Below are positions 29,246 through 38,200 of a DNA stretch of 64,000 bases, piece after piece. A program made the position numbers and the translations under genes. The stretch is from Nitrosomonadales bacterium (GTDB taxonomy: Bacteria; Pseudomonadota; Gammaproteobacteria; Burkholderiales; Gallionellaceae). Below the pieces are notes generated by a model that was given only the letters and a program-made list of their open reading frames with translations, was not told the DNA's origin and ran no database searches. Numbering within the stretch: the first letter of the stretch is position 1; the number at the start of each line of letters is the position of its first letter. The stretch covers positions 124,001 to 188,000 of the forward strand of contig JACRNY010000004.1 of NCBI GenBank assembly GCA_016214695.1. The letters run 5' to 3'.

Positions 29246-30361
29246 ATGAAGCAAAAACAGATGATGGATGCCTTGCCCGGCACAGTGGGTGAAGGTCTGG
29301 CGCAGCGCGGTGTCGATCGCCGCGAATTCCTCAAATTCTGTACTGCCATGACCGCCATGCTGGCGTTGCCGCCCTCGATGGCCAGCGTCATGGCGGAAGC
29401 GATCGCCAGGGCGCGACGACAATCGGTGATCTGGCTCTCGTTCCAGGAATGCACCGGCTGCACCGAATCCATCACGCGCTCGCATTCGCCGACGCTGGAA
29501 ACACTGATCTTCGATCTCATCTCCCTCGATTACCACCACACTTTGCAAGCCGCTTCCGGCGCCGCCGCCGAGCATGCGCGCGAGCAGGCGATGAAGGACA
29601 ACGACGGTAAATATCTGCTCATCGTCGACGGCTCCATCCCGATGGGCGATCCCGGCTACTCCTGCATCGCGGGCATCAGCAACTACGACATGCTGGTGGA
29701 GACCGCCAAAGGCGCTGCGGCCATCGTGGCGGTAGGGACCTGCGCCGCCTATGGCGGCATCCCCAAGGCCGATCCCAATCCGACCGGTGCGGTCTCGGTA
29801 AGCGACATCGTCAAGGACAAACCCATCATCAACGTGCCCGGCTGCCCGCCCATCCCGGTAGTGATGACCGGTGTGCTCGCGCATTTCCTGACCTTCGGCA
29901 GCATCCCCGAACTCGACGCATTGGGCCGCCCCAAGTCGTTCTACGGCGAGACCATCCACGACCGCTGCTACCGCCGTCCGTTCTACGATCAGGGCAAGTT
30001 CGCCGAGACCTTCGACGACGAAGCGGCGCGCAAGGGCTGGTGCCTGTTCAAGCTCGGCTGCAAGGGACCGGTGACCTACAACGCCTGCGCCACGACGAAA
30101 TGGAACGAGGGGACCAGCTTTCCTATCGAGTCCGGCCACGGCTGCATCGGCTGTTCCGAGCCGAACTTCTGGGATGCCGGGCCGCTCTACAAGGCGCTGT
30201 CGATGCCGGTGTCGGGGACTGGTTCCATGCTTGGTACAGCCGCTGCAGCCGGCGCTGCAGTGGGTGTGGCCGTCACCTGGTACAACCGCTCGACCAAGGC
30301 CCAGGCCAAAGCGGCGCACGCAAAAGTGACGGTGCAGGAACTGACGCGGGAGGAAAAATGA
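29246..30361 (+). CDS. hynS: [NiFe]-hydrogenase small subunit, Isp-associated group 1e (HynS)
   Basis: 371 residues from the ATG at 29246 (GGGAG six bases upstream; an upstream ATG at 29222 lacks a ribosome site). Twin-arginine signal DRREFLKFC at about 19-27, so the folded enzyme goes to the periplasm. Proximal cluster motif ECTGCTES, TCAAYGG and PGCPP; medial/distal cluster Cys in LGCKGPVTYNACAT and GHGCIGCSEPNF. It has the standard set, not the two extra Cys of oxygen-tolerant enzymes. A C-terminal hydrophobic segment (AAGAAVGVAVTWY) may anchor it. Followed by isp1 with ATGA overlap. Confidence 0.93.
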   Translation: MKQKQMMDALPGTVGEGLAQRGVDRREFLKFCTAMTAMLALPPSMASVMAEAIARARRQSVIWLSFQECTGCTESITRSHSPTLETLIFDLISLDYHHTLQAASGAAAEHAREQAMKDNDGKYLLIVDGSIPMGDPGYSCIAGISNYDMLVETAKGAAAIVAVGTCAAYGGIPKADPNPTGAVSVSDIVKDKPIINVPGCPPIPVVMTGVLAHFLTFGSIPELDALGRPKSFYGETIHDRCYRRPFYDQGKFAETFDDEAARKGWCLFKLGCKGPVTYNACATTKWNEGTSFPIESGHGCIGCSEPNFWDAGPLYKALSMPVSGTGSMLGTAAAAGAAVGVAVTWYNRSTKAQAKAAHAKVTVQELTREEK

Positions 30362-31017
30362 ACCATCTCGACCTGCTGACTTTTGCGCGCGGCAGCGCGC
30401 TGAACTGGGCGCTGATCATCTTCGTCGCGGGCGTCGTGCTGCGGCTGTTCGAGATCTTCGGGCTCAGCCGCAAGACCGATCTGGCCAAGCCGCGCATCGA
30501 CTCGCCGGGCAGCGGCTGGCGCACCATGCTCACGCGCTCCATCCCGCCGCAGGGCATGGTCAAACGCGATCCGGTGACCTACATCGCCGGGTATGTGTTC
30601 CACCTCGGCCTGTTCCTCGCCATCTTCTTCTTCGCGCCGCACATCGAGTTCTTCCGCAGCATCACCGGTCTGAGCTGGCCTGCATTGCCATCGGCGCTGG
30701 TGGATGCCTCGGTGGTCGCGGCCATCGTCGCCTTGGCCGTGCTGCTGGCACACCGGCTCAACAATCCGGTGAAACGCTTGCTGTCCACTTTCAGTGACTA
30801 CCTGGCGTGGACGGTGACCCTGCTGCCGCTGCTGACCGGCTACATGGCCTACCACCACCTGATGCTGGAATACACGCTGATGCTGGCGCTGCACCTGTTC
30901 TCGGTCGAGCTGCTGCTGGTGCTGCTGCCGTTCACCAAGCTGTTCCACACCTTCTCCGTATTCGTGTCGCGCTGGTACAACGGCGACTTTTTCGGGAGAA
31001 AAGGCGTGGCTTCTTAG
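30358..31017 (+). CDS. isp1: Isp1-type cytochrome b-like membrane subunit of hydrogenase
   Basis: 219 residues with about five membrane helices (14-33, 78-97, 115-135, 150-168, 176-195). Histidines in FHLGLFL, YHHLML and LALHLFS are candidate heme ligands, as in the NarI/DsrM-like b-type family to which Isp1 belongs. It passes electrons from the periplasmic hydrogenase across the membrane to Isp2. The start overlaps the hynS stop and has GGAGGAAAA upstream. The hynS-isp1-isp2-hynL order is that of Allochromatium/Thiocapsa HynSL. Confidence 0.88.
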   Translation: MNHLDLLTFARGSALNWALIIFVAGVVLRLFEIFGLSRKTDLAKPRIDSPGSGWRTMLTRSIPPQGMVKRDPVTYIAGYVFHLGLFLAIFFFAPHIEFFRSITGLSWPALPSALVDASVVAAIVALAVLLAHRLNNPVKRLLSTFSDYLAWTVTLLPLLTGYMAYHHLMLEYTLMLALHLFSVELLLVLLPFTKLFHTFSVFVSRWYNGDFFGRKGVAS

Positions 31018-31031
31018 AATCAGGAGGGATG

Positions 31032-32294
31032 ATGAGTGCGACTCTGGAAAAAGGTCTCAACGCCTTCAAGGAAGTGATCGACACACCGATCGCCAGCTAC
31101 TTCTCCAGTTGCGTGCATTGCGGACTGTGCGCTGAAGCCTGCCTGTTCTACAACGAGACCGGCGATGCCAAATACACGCCCATCCACAAGCTGGAACCGC
31201 TGCGCCGGGTGTGGAAACAGGAGTACACGCTGCTCGGCAGGCTGGGCAAGTTGCTCGGCCTGGCGAAACCGGTGACCGATGCGGAGCTGACCGAGTGGGA
31301 ACCGCTGGTCTACGACAGCTGCACCATGTGCGGCCGCTGCTCCATGGTCTGCCCGGTCGGCAACGACATCACCTACATGATCCGCAAGATGCGCGAAGGC
31401 ATGTCCGCATCGGGTCATGCGCCGGAAGACATGAAAGGCGCGACCAAGCGCGCGGTCGAGATCGGCAGCCCGATGGGCATCAAGTGGCCCGCGGTGCAGG
31501 CGCAGATCAAGCATGTGCAGGCCGAGACCGGCATCGAAGTGCCGGTCGATGTGCAGGGCGCGGATTATCTGGTGCTGATGTCTTCGATGGAGATCATCAA
31601 CTTCCCCGAGTATCTTTCTGCGATCAGTCGCATCTTCAAACAGGCCGGAGTGAGCTGGACGCTGGCACCGGATGCTTTCGAGGCGACCAACAGCGGCATC
31701 CAGATCGGCGCATCCGACCTCGCACGCGAGATCGTCAGCCGCATCGTGGTGGCGGCTGAGCGTCTGAAAGTGAAATGCGTGATCAGCCCTGAATGCGGCC
31801 ATGCCTTCACCGCCATCCGCTGGGAAGGTCCCAACCTGATGGGCAAACCGTTCGGTTTCGAGGTGAAGCATATCCTCGAAGTGCTCGATGAGCTGCGCCT
31901 CGCGGGCAAGATCAAGACCAGAGGCAAGGACAAACGCCCGCTGACCTATCACGACCCCTGCCAGATCACGCGGCGCGGCGGCGTGGTGGAACAGCCGCGC
32001 CACCTGCTCGGCGAAATCGCGGAAGATTTCCGCGAGATGCCGGACGCGGGCGTGATGAACTGGTGCTGCGGCGGTGGCGGCGGCGTCTCGGCCAACTCGC
32101 GCGCGGAACCGTTGCGTCTGGAAGCATTCAAGGTCAAGAAGCGGCAGATCGAATCCACCGGCGTGCACACGCTGATCACCGCCTGCGCCAACTGCCGCAT
32201 CGTGATGGAAGAAGGCCTGGAGCATTACCACATGAAGGTCGAAGTGCTCGGCCTGACCGAGTTGCTTGCCGAGTATCTGGTCGAAGGAGAATGA
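31032..32294 (+). CDS. isp2: Isp2-type HdrD-like iron-sulfur subunit of hydrogenase
   Basis: 420 residues. Two [4Fe-4S] motifs lie near the N-terminus: CVHCGLCAEAC and CTMCGRCSMVCPVG. Two CCG-type domains follow: CVISPECGHAF with DPCQITRRGG, and NWCCGGGGGVSANSRAEPLR with ACANCRIVMEEG. This is the HdrD/GlpC architecture, suggesting electron transfer to or from a thiol/disulfide, quinone or sulfur pathway on the cytoplasmic side. AGGAGG directly precedes; ATG at 31029 is also possible but too close to it. Confidence 0.9.
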   Translation: MSATLEKGLNAFKEVIDTPIASYFSSCVHCGLCAEACLFYNETGDAKYTPIHKLEPLRRVWKQEYTLLGRLGKLLGLAKPVTDAELTEWEPLVYDSCTMCGRCSMVCPVGNDITYMIRKMREGMSASGHAPEDMKGATKRAVEIGSPMGIKWPAVQAQIKHVQAETGIEVPVDVQGADYLVLMSSMEIINFPEYLSAISRIFKQAGVSWTLAPDAFEATNSGIQIGASDLAREIVSRIVVAAERLKVKCVISPECGHAFTAIRWEGPNLMGKPFGFEVKHILEVLDELRLAGKIKTRGKDKRPLTYHDPCQITRRGGVVEQPRHLLGEIAEDFREMPDAGVMNWCCGGGGGVSANSRAEPLRLEAFKVKKRQIESTGVHTLITACANCRIVMEEGLEHYHMKVEVLGLTELLAEYLVEGE

Positions 32295-32298
32295 CGCC

Positions 32299-32736
32299 AT
32301 GACGATCACCAACGACAGCGAATTCAAAACGGCTATCGCCAAATTGACCAAGGCCGGGCAGCGCCAGGTCGGGGCGCGTTTTGCCGAAAGCGTGCTGGCA
32401 CTGTGCAAGGACGCCAGGGTGAAACACGCCATCGCCACGGCCATGCGTGCCGATATCACCGAAGACGAACTCGCCGCTGCACTCGACACAGCCAAGAAAG
32501 CCAGCGTGGACAGCTTCACCCAGTGCGGCACGGAATGCGACTGGAACAGCCAGGCCGGGCACTTCGTCGCCAAAGCTGCACTGGCCTGCCTCAAACCCGG
32601 CCCCAATCCGGCCTGGGAAGCGGCCATGCACGCGCGCATGGCGCGCACCAGCGAAAGCATCGCCACGGGGCAGGGTACGGACAATGCCGAGACTGCAGTT
32701 CAATACCGCATCCTGACCGAATTCCTGAAAGCTTGA
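32299..32736 (+). CDS. Conserved-looking hypothetical protein between isp2 and hynL
   Basis: 145 residues, soluble, largely alpha-helical. Four Cys: one in VLALCKD, two in FTQCGTECDWN and one in ALACLKP. No signal peptide or membrane helix. I do not recognise a family. Four bases after isp2 and ten before hynL, with GGAGAATGACGCC ahead of the ATG, so it is made with the hydrogenase. A chaperone, small electron carrier or maturation role are all possible; none is shown. Confidence 0.75.
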   Translation: MTITNDSEFKTAIAKLTKAGQRQVGARFAESVLALCKDARVKHAIATAMRADITEDELAAALDTAKKASVDSFTQCGTECDWNSQAGHFVAKAALACLKPGPNPAWEAAMHARMARTSESIATGQGTDNAETAVQYRILTEFLKA

Positions 32737-32746
32737 GGAAACTGAA

Positions 32747-34522
<1,776 letters not shown>

Positions 34523-34550
34523 TTTGGAGATGCGCTTGAAGAGGTTGGCT

Positions 34551-34613
34551 ACTTAACGTCGGCATTCATCGGCAGAGAGTCTGCTGGTTCCAGTCCGAGC
34601 CGACCAGTTAGGC
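34551..34613 (-). other. attC recombination site of gene cassette 1
   Basis: On the minus strand R'' GCCTAAC (34613-34607) and R' GTTAAGT (34557-34551) match the RYYYAAC/GTTRRRY rules. GTCGGC (34604-34599) pairs perfectly with GCCGAC (34563-34558), and TCGG (34598-34595) with CCGA (34572-34569), giving the folded attC shape with unpaired bases. The stop codon of the cassette gene is inside R'', which is typical of cassettes. Confidence 0.75.
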
Positions 34614-35270
34614 AGCGCTCTTATTGGTTCCGCTGATCTGCTCTTGAAGGTGGCGGTTGGCCATGATGGCATCTGGAGCCAGGGCAGATATAAGACGCTC
34701 ATGCATCGCGAATAGATCCGAAAACCAGAATGTAATTTGAGTTCCCAAGTTGCCCTCTGTTGTTAGGGAATGGGTTCCGTTGAATTCATAGTCCAGCGAA
34801 TTTTTTAGATTGTGATTCCCATCGTAGTGGACCGTCGAGTTTCGGAGCCGCCGGAAGAACTCCAAGAATTTCTTGTCTTCCTTGCTAAGGTAAGGACAAA
34901 GAGCCGAGACCTCACCTTCGTGTGCCTGCTTGTGGAATTCTGGCTCGGGCGGAACAATGCCCAGAATCATGTTCTTGGTAATTACACCAAAGCGAGAGAC
35001 AGTTAAATATAGATCATTGATCAGGCTGCGACGAATGTCAGTCAAGAACCCGTCTTGGTGTGTGCGCAACTGGTCTGCGGTTGCGATAATCTTGCACACA
35101 TGTCGCGGCGGATCGATAGGGTCGACGATATCGACGCTGTAGCTCGCGTTGTCAATATTGACGCGATGAAGCCATAAGAGCTTGAGAGAACACAGAGACA
35201 TCGTGTTTGCCAAATGCGTCTGCATCAGTTCAAGTTGCTTCCTAATAAGGGCTGAGCGATCAGCTTCCAT
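34608..35270 (-). CDS. Cassette gene: possible HEPN-domain protein
   Basis: 220 residues, AT-richer than neighbours. Mostly helical; LRNSTVHYDGNHN (about 142-154) has the RNxxxH motif of HEPN ribonucleases, preceded by KEDKKFLEFFRR. The protein has no signal peptide. HEPN proteins often act as toxins or RNases in defence and toxin-antitoxin systems; no partner gene is in the same cassette. The stop TAA is formed within the attC R'' box. Assignment rests on one motif. Confidence 0.6.
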   Translation of the reverse strand: MEADRSALIRKQLELMQTHLANTMSLCSLKLLWLHRVNIDNASYSVDIVDPIDPPRHVCKIIATADQLRTHQDGFLTDIRRSLINDLYLTVSRFGVITKNMILGIVPPEPEFHKQAHEGEVSALCPYLSKEDKKFLEFFRRLRNSTVHYDGNHNLKNSLDYEFNGTHSLTTEGNLGTQITFWFSDLFAMHERLISALAPDAIMANRHLQEQISGTNKSAA

Positions 35271-35276
35271 TGTGCG

Positions 35277-35329
35277 GCCTAGCGTTTAATTCAGCGGCCG
35301 CCGAAGGCGGTCGGAATGATGGGTTAGGA
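35277..35329 (-). other. attC recombination site of gene cassette 2 (degenerate)
   Basis: Minus strand: TCCTAACCCATCATTCC, a CGACCGCC-TTC-GGCGGCCG hairpin, CTGAATTAAACG and GCTAGGC. The layout is that of the common environmental attC family. R'' departs from RYYYAAC at its first base and R' from GTTRRRY at its second. It lies between the stop of the 134-residue gene and the start of the HEPN-like gene, as expected for a cassette boundary. Confidence 0.7.
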
Positions 35330-35342
35330 TGCGCACGATTGC

Positions 35343-35747
35343 TCAGTTGATCGTTTGACATTCAACGCCCTCTAGAACACCCGTCAGTACTTGGCGGCCA
35401 TCCGATTTCATGCCGATGGATATGTTGATGCGTGTCACACTAAGCTTCGCACGCTGGTACTCAAATGGCTTTGTAGTGTCAAAGGAGGAAGTGTTGATAA
35501 GCTGGGAGAACGAATATGTGGTGCCCTGCTGATTGACAGGGCCAGTTACGTCGCCTACAACGTTCCCTCCTTGGTATATCTTCATTGGGTCGCGAGTTGC
35601 CACCCAGTCTGGTGGAGCAATCACTTTGTCCGATGCCTTGCCGATGGTGTCTCGAAGGTCAAGCTGATGAGTCCATATCCACCGTAAGCCGATGAAGCAA
35701 ACCATCACCACTACAACTGAAAGAATAAGTTTGAAAAGAAGTTCCAT
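35343..35747 (-). CDS. Cassette gene: membrane-anchored hypothetical protein
   Basis: 134 residues. One N-terminal membrane helix (about 4-25, LFKLILSVVVVMVCFIGLRW), then a soluble, probably beta-rich domain (VGDVTGPVNQQGTTYSFS... KLSVTRINISIGMKSDG). The single-anchor layout suggests the domain faces the periplasm. No family recognised. It is followed by the second attC, forming a ~490-base cassette. AT-richer than the hydrogenase genes. Confidence 0.6.
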   Translation of the reverse strand: MELLFKLILSVVVVMVCFIGLRWIWTHQLDLRDTIGKASDKVIAPPDWVATRDPMKIYQGGNVVGDVTGPVNQQGTTYSFSQLINTSSFDTTKPFEYQRAKLSVTRINISIGMKSDGRQVLTGVLEGVECQTIN

Positions 35748-35765
35748 AGCGATAGTCTCTCTGTG

Positions 35766-35772
35766 GCCTAGC
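35766..35772 (-). other. Cassette-border box (R'-like)
   Basis: GCTAGGC on the minus strand, identical to the R' box of the neighbouring attC, just upstream of the 134-residue gene. No matching R'' is seen near 35810-35830, so this may be a remnant of an attI or of an eroded attC. Confidence 0.4.
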
Positions 35773-35812
35773 TTAAATTAAACTTCAATGTACCGGAGTC
35801 GAATAGCTTTGA

Positions 35813-36226
35813 CTATTCCGAAAAGGGATTCCTGATTCCCACCCCAGTCCCCCGAAAGTCATCAACGTTGCGCGTGACCACCGTCAAATCGTGAATCAGC
35901 GCAATCGCGGCGATCTGTTTGTCTATCGGGTGTTGAGGATTTGGCGACATCAACTTTCCCCACACCTGGGCGCACTCTTCGTCGAAGGAGAGGATCTTGT
36001 CGGCGTAGTCTTCAACAAGCAGATCAAGCCATGCTTCAAGCTTTTTGGATTGCGGCATATCGCCGCGCAGGCGGATGTTTTCCAGGCCGCGCCTGATCTC
36101 GCCGATGGTTTGTGCCGAGAGATAGAGTTCGTCGGCACCCGTCTGCTGAAAGAATTGCCTGACGCCGGGATTGGCATTCGCTCCCTTGCGCGCTTCGCTG
36201 ATGACGTTGGTATCGACCAGATACAT
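35813..36226 (-). CDS. PIN-domain toxin, FitB/VapC family
   Basis: 137 residues. PIN acidic residues: Asp5 in VDTNVISE, Glu in IGEIRRG, Asp in PIDKQIAAIA and Asp in VVTRNVDDF. Such toxins are Mg-dependent RNases, often of initiator tRNA or rRNA. Eight bases downstream of the antitoxin gene in one operon. TTGACT-like and hairpin sequence GAATAG/CTATTC follows the stop. Confidence 0.9.
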   Translation of the reverse strand: MYLVDTNVISEARKGANANPGVRQFFQQTGADELYLSAQTIGEIRRGLENIRLRGDMPQSKKLEAWLDLLVEDYADKILSFDEECAQVWGKLMSPNPQHPIDKQIAAIALIHDLTVVTRNVDDFRGTGVGIRNPFSE

Positions 36227-36234
36227 ACAGGGGG

Positions 36235-36447
36235 CTAGGCGTTACGGAAATTGAAATCGGCGTCTTCGCCGACATTGGGCATGCTTGCCAGCACTTCAGC
36301 AACGGAACGACGCTTGGGACGCTGCAAGGCCGACTTCAGTATCTCGCGATGTTCGGCCTCGGCGCTTCTGCCATGAGCTGCGGCCAGTTGCTTGAGGGCG
36401 AGGGCGACTTCTTCATCCACGTTTCGAACGACAAGATTGGTAGCCAC
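36235..36447 (-). CDS. FitA-like ribbon-helix-helix antitoxin
   Basis: 70 residues from a GTG start with AAGGAG seven bases upstream. The N-terminal RHH DNA-binding part is NLVVRNVDEEVALALKQLA and HGRSAEAEHREIL, typical of FitA. The C-terminal tail (VGEDADFNFRNA) should fold into the toxin active site. Autoregulation is supported by two palindromes overlapping its promoter. Confidence 0.88.
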   Translation of the reverse strand: MATNLVVRNVDEEVALALKQLAAAHGRSAEAEHREILKSALQRPKRRSVAEVLASMPNVGEDADFNFRNA

Positions 36448-36470
36448 GATATACTCCTTTTGTAATCATT

Positions 36471-36508
36471 GATTGCAATCTAACAAAGAAGTGATTGCAT
36501 TGCAATCA
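36471..36508 (-). promoter_or_regulatory. Promoter and double operator of the fitAB-type operon
   Basis: Minus strand -35 TTGCAA (36505-36500), 17-base spacer, -10 TAGATT (36482-36477). Palindrome GATTGCAATC (36471-36480) overlaps the -10 and TGATTGCA-T-TGCAATCA (36492-36508) overlaps the -35. The shared half-site TGATTGCA fits RHH antitoxin operators. Confidence 0.7.
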
Positions 36509-36576
36509 TAAAGTCGGGTGTGATCAAACATCGGGTATGGCACTGATCGGATATGAAATATACACATTGATTCAAG

Positions 36577-36593
36577 TGAATATCACATATTCA
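36577..36593. repeat. Short palindrome in the intergenic region
   Basis: TGAATAT-CAC-ATATTCA, a 7-bp perfect inverted repeat between the divergent fitAB and coiled-coil gene promoters. It may be another regulator site; nothing ties it to a named factor. Confidence 0.35.
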
Positions 36594-36635
36594 TGCGGCG
36601 ATGGATACTTTTGCTACACTCGCTTCGCCTTGCGT

Positions 36636-36664
36636 TGACACAAGAACGTTCGTTCTGTATCTTC
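36636..36664 (+). promoter_or_regulatory. Sigma70 promoter with internal palindrome, upstream of the repeat-helix gene
   Basis: -35 TTGACA (36636-36641), 17-base spacer, -10 TATCTT (36659-36664). The spacer contains AGAACG-TT-CGTTCT (36644-36657), so a repressor could sit exactly between the two boxes. Confidence 0.6.
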
Positions 36665-36712
36665 CGCGAAGCTTAGCACCACCCGTCTAACGGTTCAATC
36701 AAGGAGATTCAG

Positions 36713-38134
36713 ATGTCAGAGGTGAAGAAGGTGAAATTGACGCCCGATGAAGTTCGTACTGCCAGGAATGTGGTAGCAGCAGAAAAGACTCTGACCCTTG
36801 CCAACAAATCGATGCTCGCAGCCGATCAGGCTGCGGCAGAAGCCAGACAGATACTGGAAGCCAAGCAGATCATCGCCGATCAGAAAGCAGCCGTCGCGAA
36901 TCAGGCCCGTGCAGCCTACGATGCGGCGCTCGCCAGCAAGACACAAGCCGAGCAGGAGATGCGCGCCGCGATGGAAGCAGGCGAGATGATGCGTGCGGAT
37001 GCCGAAGCGGCCCGCATCGCGAAGATACAAGCAGCGCAGGAGGCCGCAGCCGCCAAGGCCTTGGCTCAGGAGCAGGCGAAGCAGCGTGCATTGGAAGCAG
37101 CCGCCGCCAAGCAGGCCGCCGCTGAAGCGAAGCAACGCGCCGCAGAAGAAGCAGCCGCGCTGAAGCTGGCGCAGGCCGAGGCGAAGAAGAAGGCGGCGGA
37201 AGAAGCCGCTGCGTACAAGAAGGCCGTGGCCGATGCCAAGAAGAAAGCAGCCGATGAGGCCGCGGCCTTGAAGAAAGCCGAAGCCGAGGCGAAAAAGCTC
37301 GCCGCGCAACAAGCCGCCGAGGCCAAACGTGCCGCAGCGGAAGCAAAGAAACAAGCCGCGGCAGAAGCCGCCGCATTGAAGAAGGCAGAGGTCGAAGCGA
37401 AGAAGCGCACAGCGGAAGAAGCGGCAGCGCAAAAGAAAGCGGAAGCCGAAGCACGCAAGCTGGCCGTCGAACAGGCAGCGGCTGCAAAGAAAGCTGAAGC
37501 GGAAGCCAGGAAAAAAGCCGCCGAAGAAGCCGCTGCACTGAAGAAAGCCGAAGCCGAGGCGAAGAGACTGGCCGCACAACAGGCTGCCGCCGCGAAGAAG
37601 GCCGAGGCGGAAGCCAGGAAACAGGCAGCAGCAGAAGCTGCTGCTCAGAAGAAAACTGAAGCGGAGGCCAGGAAACAGGCTGCAGCAGAGGCTGCCGCGC
37701 TGAAGAAGGCGCAAGCCGAAGCCCAGAAGGCCGAAGCAGAAGCGCGCAAGCTGGCCGCGCAACAACTTGCCGCCGAGAAAAAAGCCGAAGCAGAAGCCAG
37801 AAAGCTGGCGGCATTGGAAGCGGCTGCGATCAAGAAGGCAGAAGCCGCAGCTATGAAGATCGCCGCACAGGAGGCAGCTGCCGCAAGAAAGTTGGCTGCT
37901 GAGCAGGCCAGGCTGGCAGCACAGGAGTTGGCAGCGGCCCGGAAGGCGGAAGCCGAAGCACGCAAGGCGGCAGCGGCAGAGGCCAAACGGATCAAGCAGG
38001 AAGAAGCCGCAGCCCGCAAGGCGGCTGCAGCGCTAAAGAAAGCCGAAGCCGCCGCCAGGAAAGCCGCGATGGCGCCGCCCGAGCCGGTCTGGCCTTTCCC
38101 GGATGAGGAAAGCAAAGAGGCAAGCCCGGTTTAA
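36713..38134 (+). CDS. Ala/Lys/Glu-rich protein of 18-residue helical repeats
   Basis: 473 residues, of which about 60-450 are Ala, Lys, Glu, Gln and Arg only. From about residue 195 the sequence repeats every 18 residues, with units such as KKAEAEARKKAAEEAAAL. Eighteen residues equal five helix turns, so a long single helix or coiled coil is expected, as in TolA domain II. The N-terminus (MSEVKKVKLTPDEV) is less repetitive and the C-terminus PPEPVWPFPDEESKEASPV is distinct. No signal peptide or membrane helix is seen, so it is not TolA itself. Histone H1-like DNA binding is another option. Own promoter and terminator. Confidence 0.8.
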   Translation: MSEVKKVKLTPDEVRTARNVVAAEKTLTLANKSMLAADQAAAEARQILEAKQIIADQKAAVANQARAAYDAALASKTQAEQEMRAAMEAGEMMRADAEAARIAKIQAAQEAAAAKALAQEQAKQRALEAAAAKQAAAEAKQRAAEEAAALKLAQAEAKKKAAEEAAAYKKAVADAKKKAADEAAALKKAEAEAKKLAAQQAAEAKRAAAEAKKQAAAEAAALKKAEVEAKKRTAEEAAAQKKAEAEARKLAVEQAAAAKKAEAEARKKAAEEAAALKKAEAEAKRLAAQQAAAAKKAEAEARKQAAAEAAAQKKTEAEARKQAAAEAAALKKAQAEAQKAEAEARKLAAQQLAAEKKAEAEARKLAALEAAAIKKAEAAAMKIAAQEAAAARKLAAEQARLAAQELAAARKAEAEARKAAAAEAKRIKQEEAAARKAAAALKKAEAAARKAAMAPPEPVWPFPDEESKEASPV

Positions 38135-38157
38135 GAAATACAGGCAAGTCGAGGACA

Positions 38158-38194
38158 ACAAAGCGCTCTGGAGATCAGGGCGCTTTGTCTTTGT
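38158..38194 (+). terminator. Intrinsic terminator after the repeat-helix gene
   Basis: ACAAAGCGC (38158-38166) pairs with GCGCTTTGT (38180-38188), followed by CTTTGT. It lies between two convergent genes and may serve both. Confidence 0.65.
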
Positions 38195-38200
38195 GCGGAG

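Noticed and set aside
36646-36657. LexA (SOS) box, GAAC-N4-GTTC
   Set aside because: That is the Gram-positive form; betaproteobacterial LexA uses CTGT-N8-ACAG, so only an unspecified operator is suggested.
36716-37765. Cys/Gly/Leu-rich antisense frame opposite the repeat-helix gene
   Set aside because: It is the mirror of the 54-base repeat; the forward frame has promoter, ribosome site and terminator.
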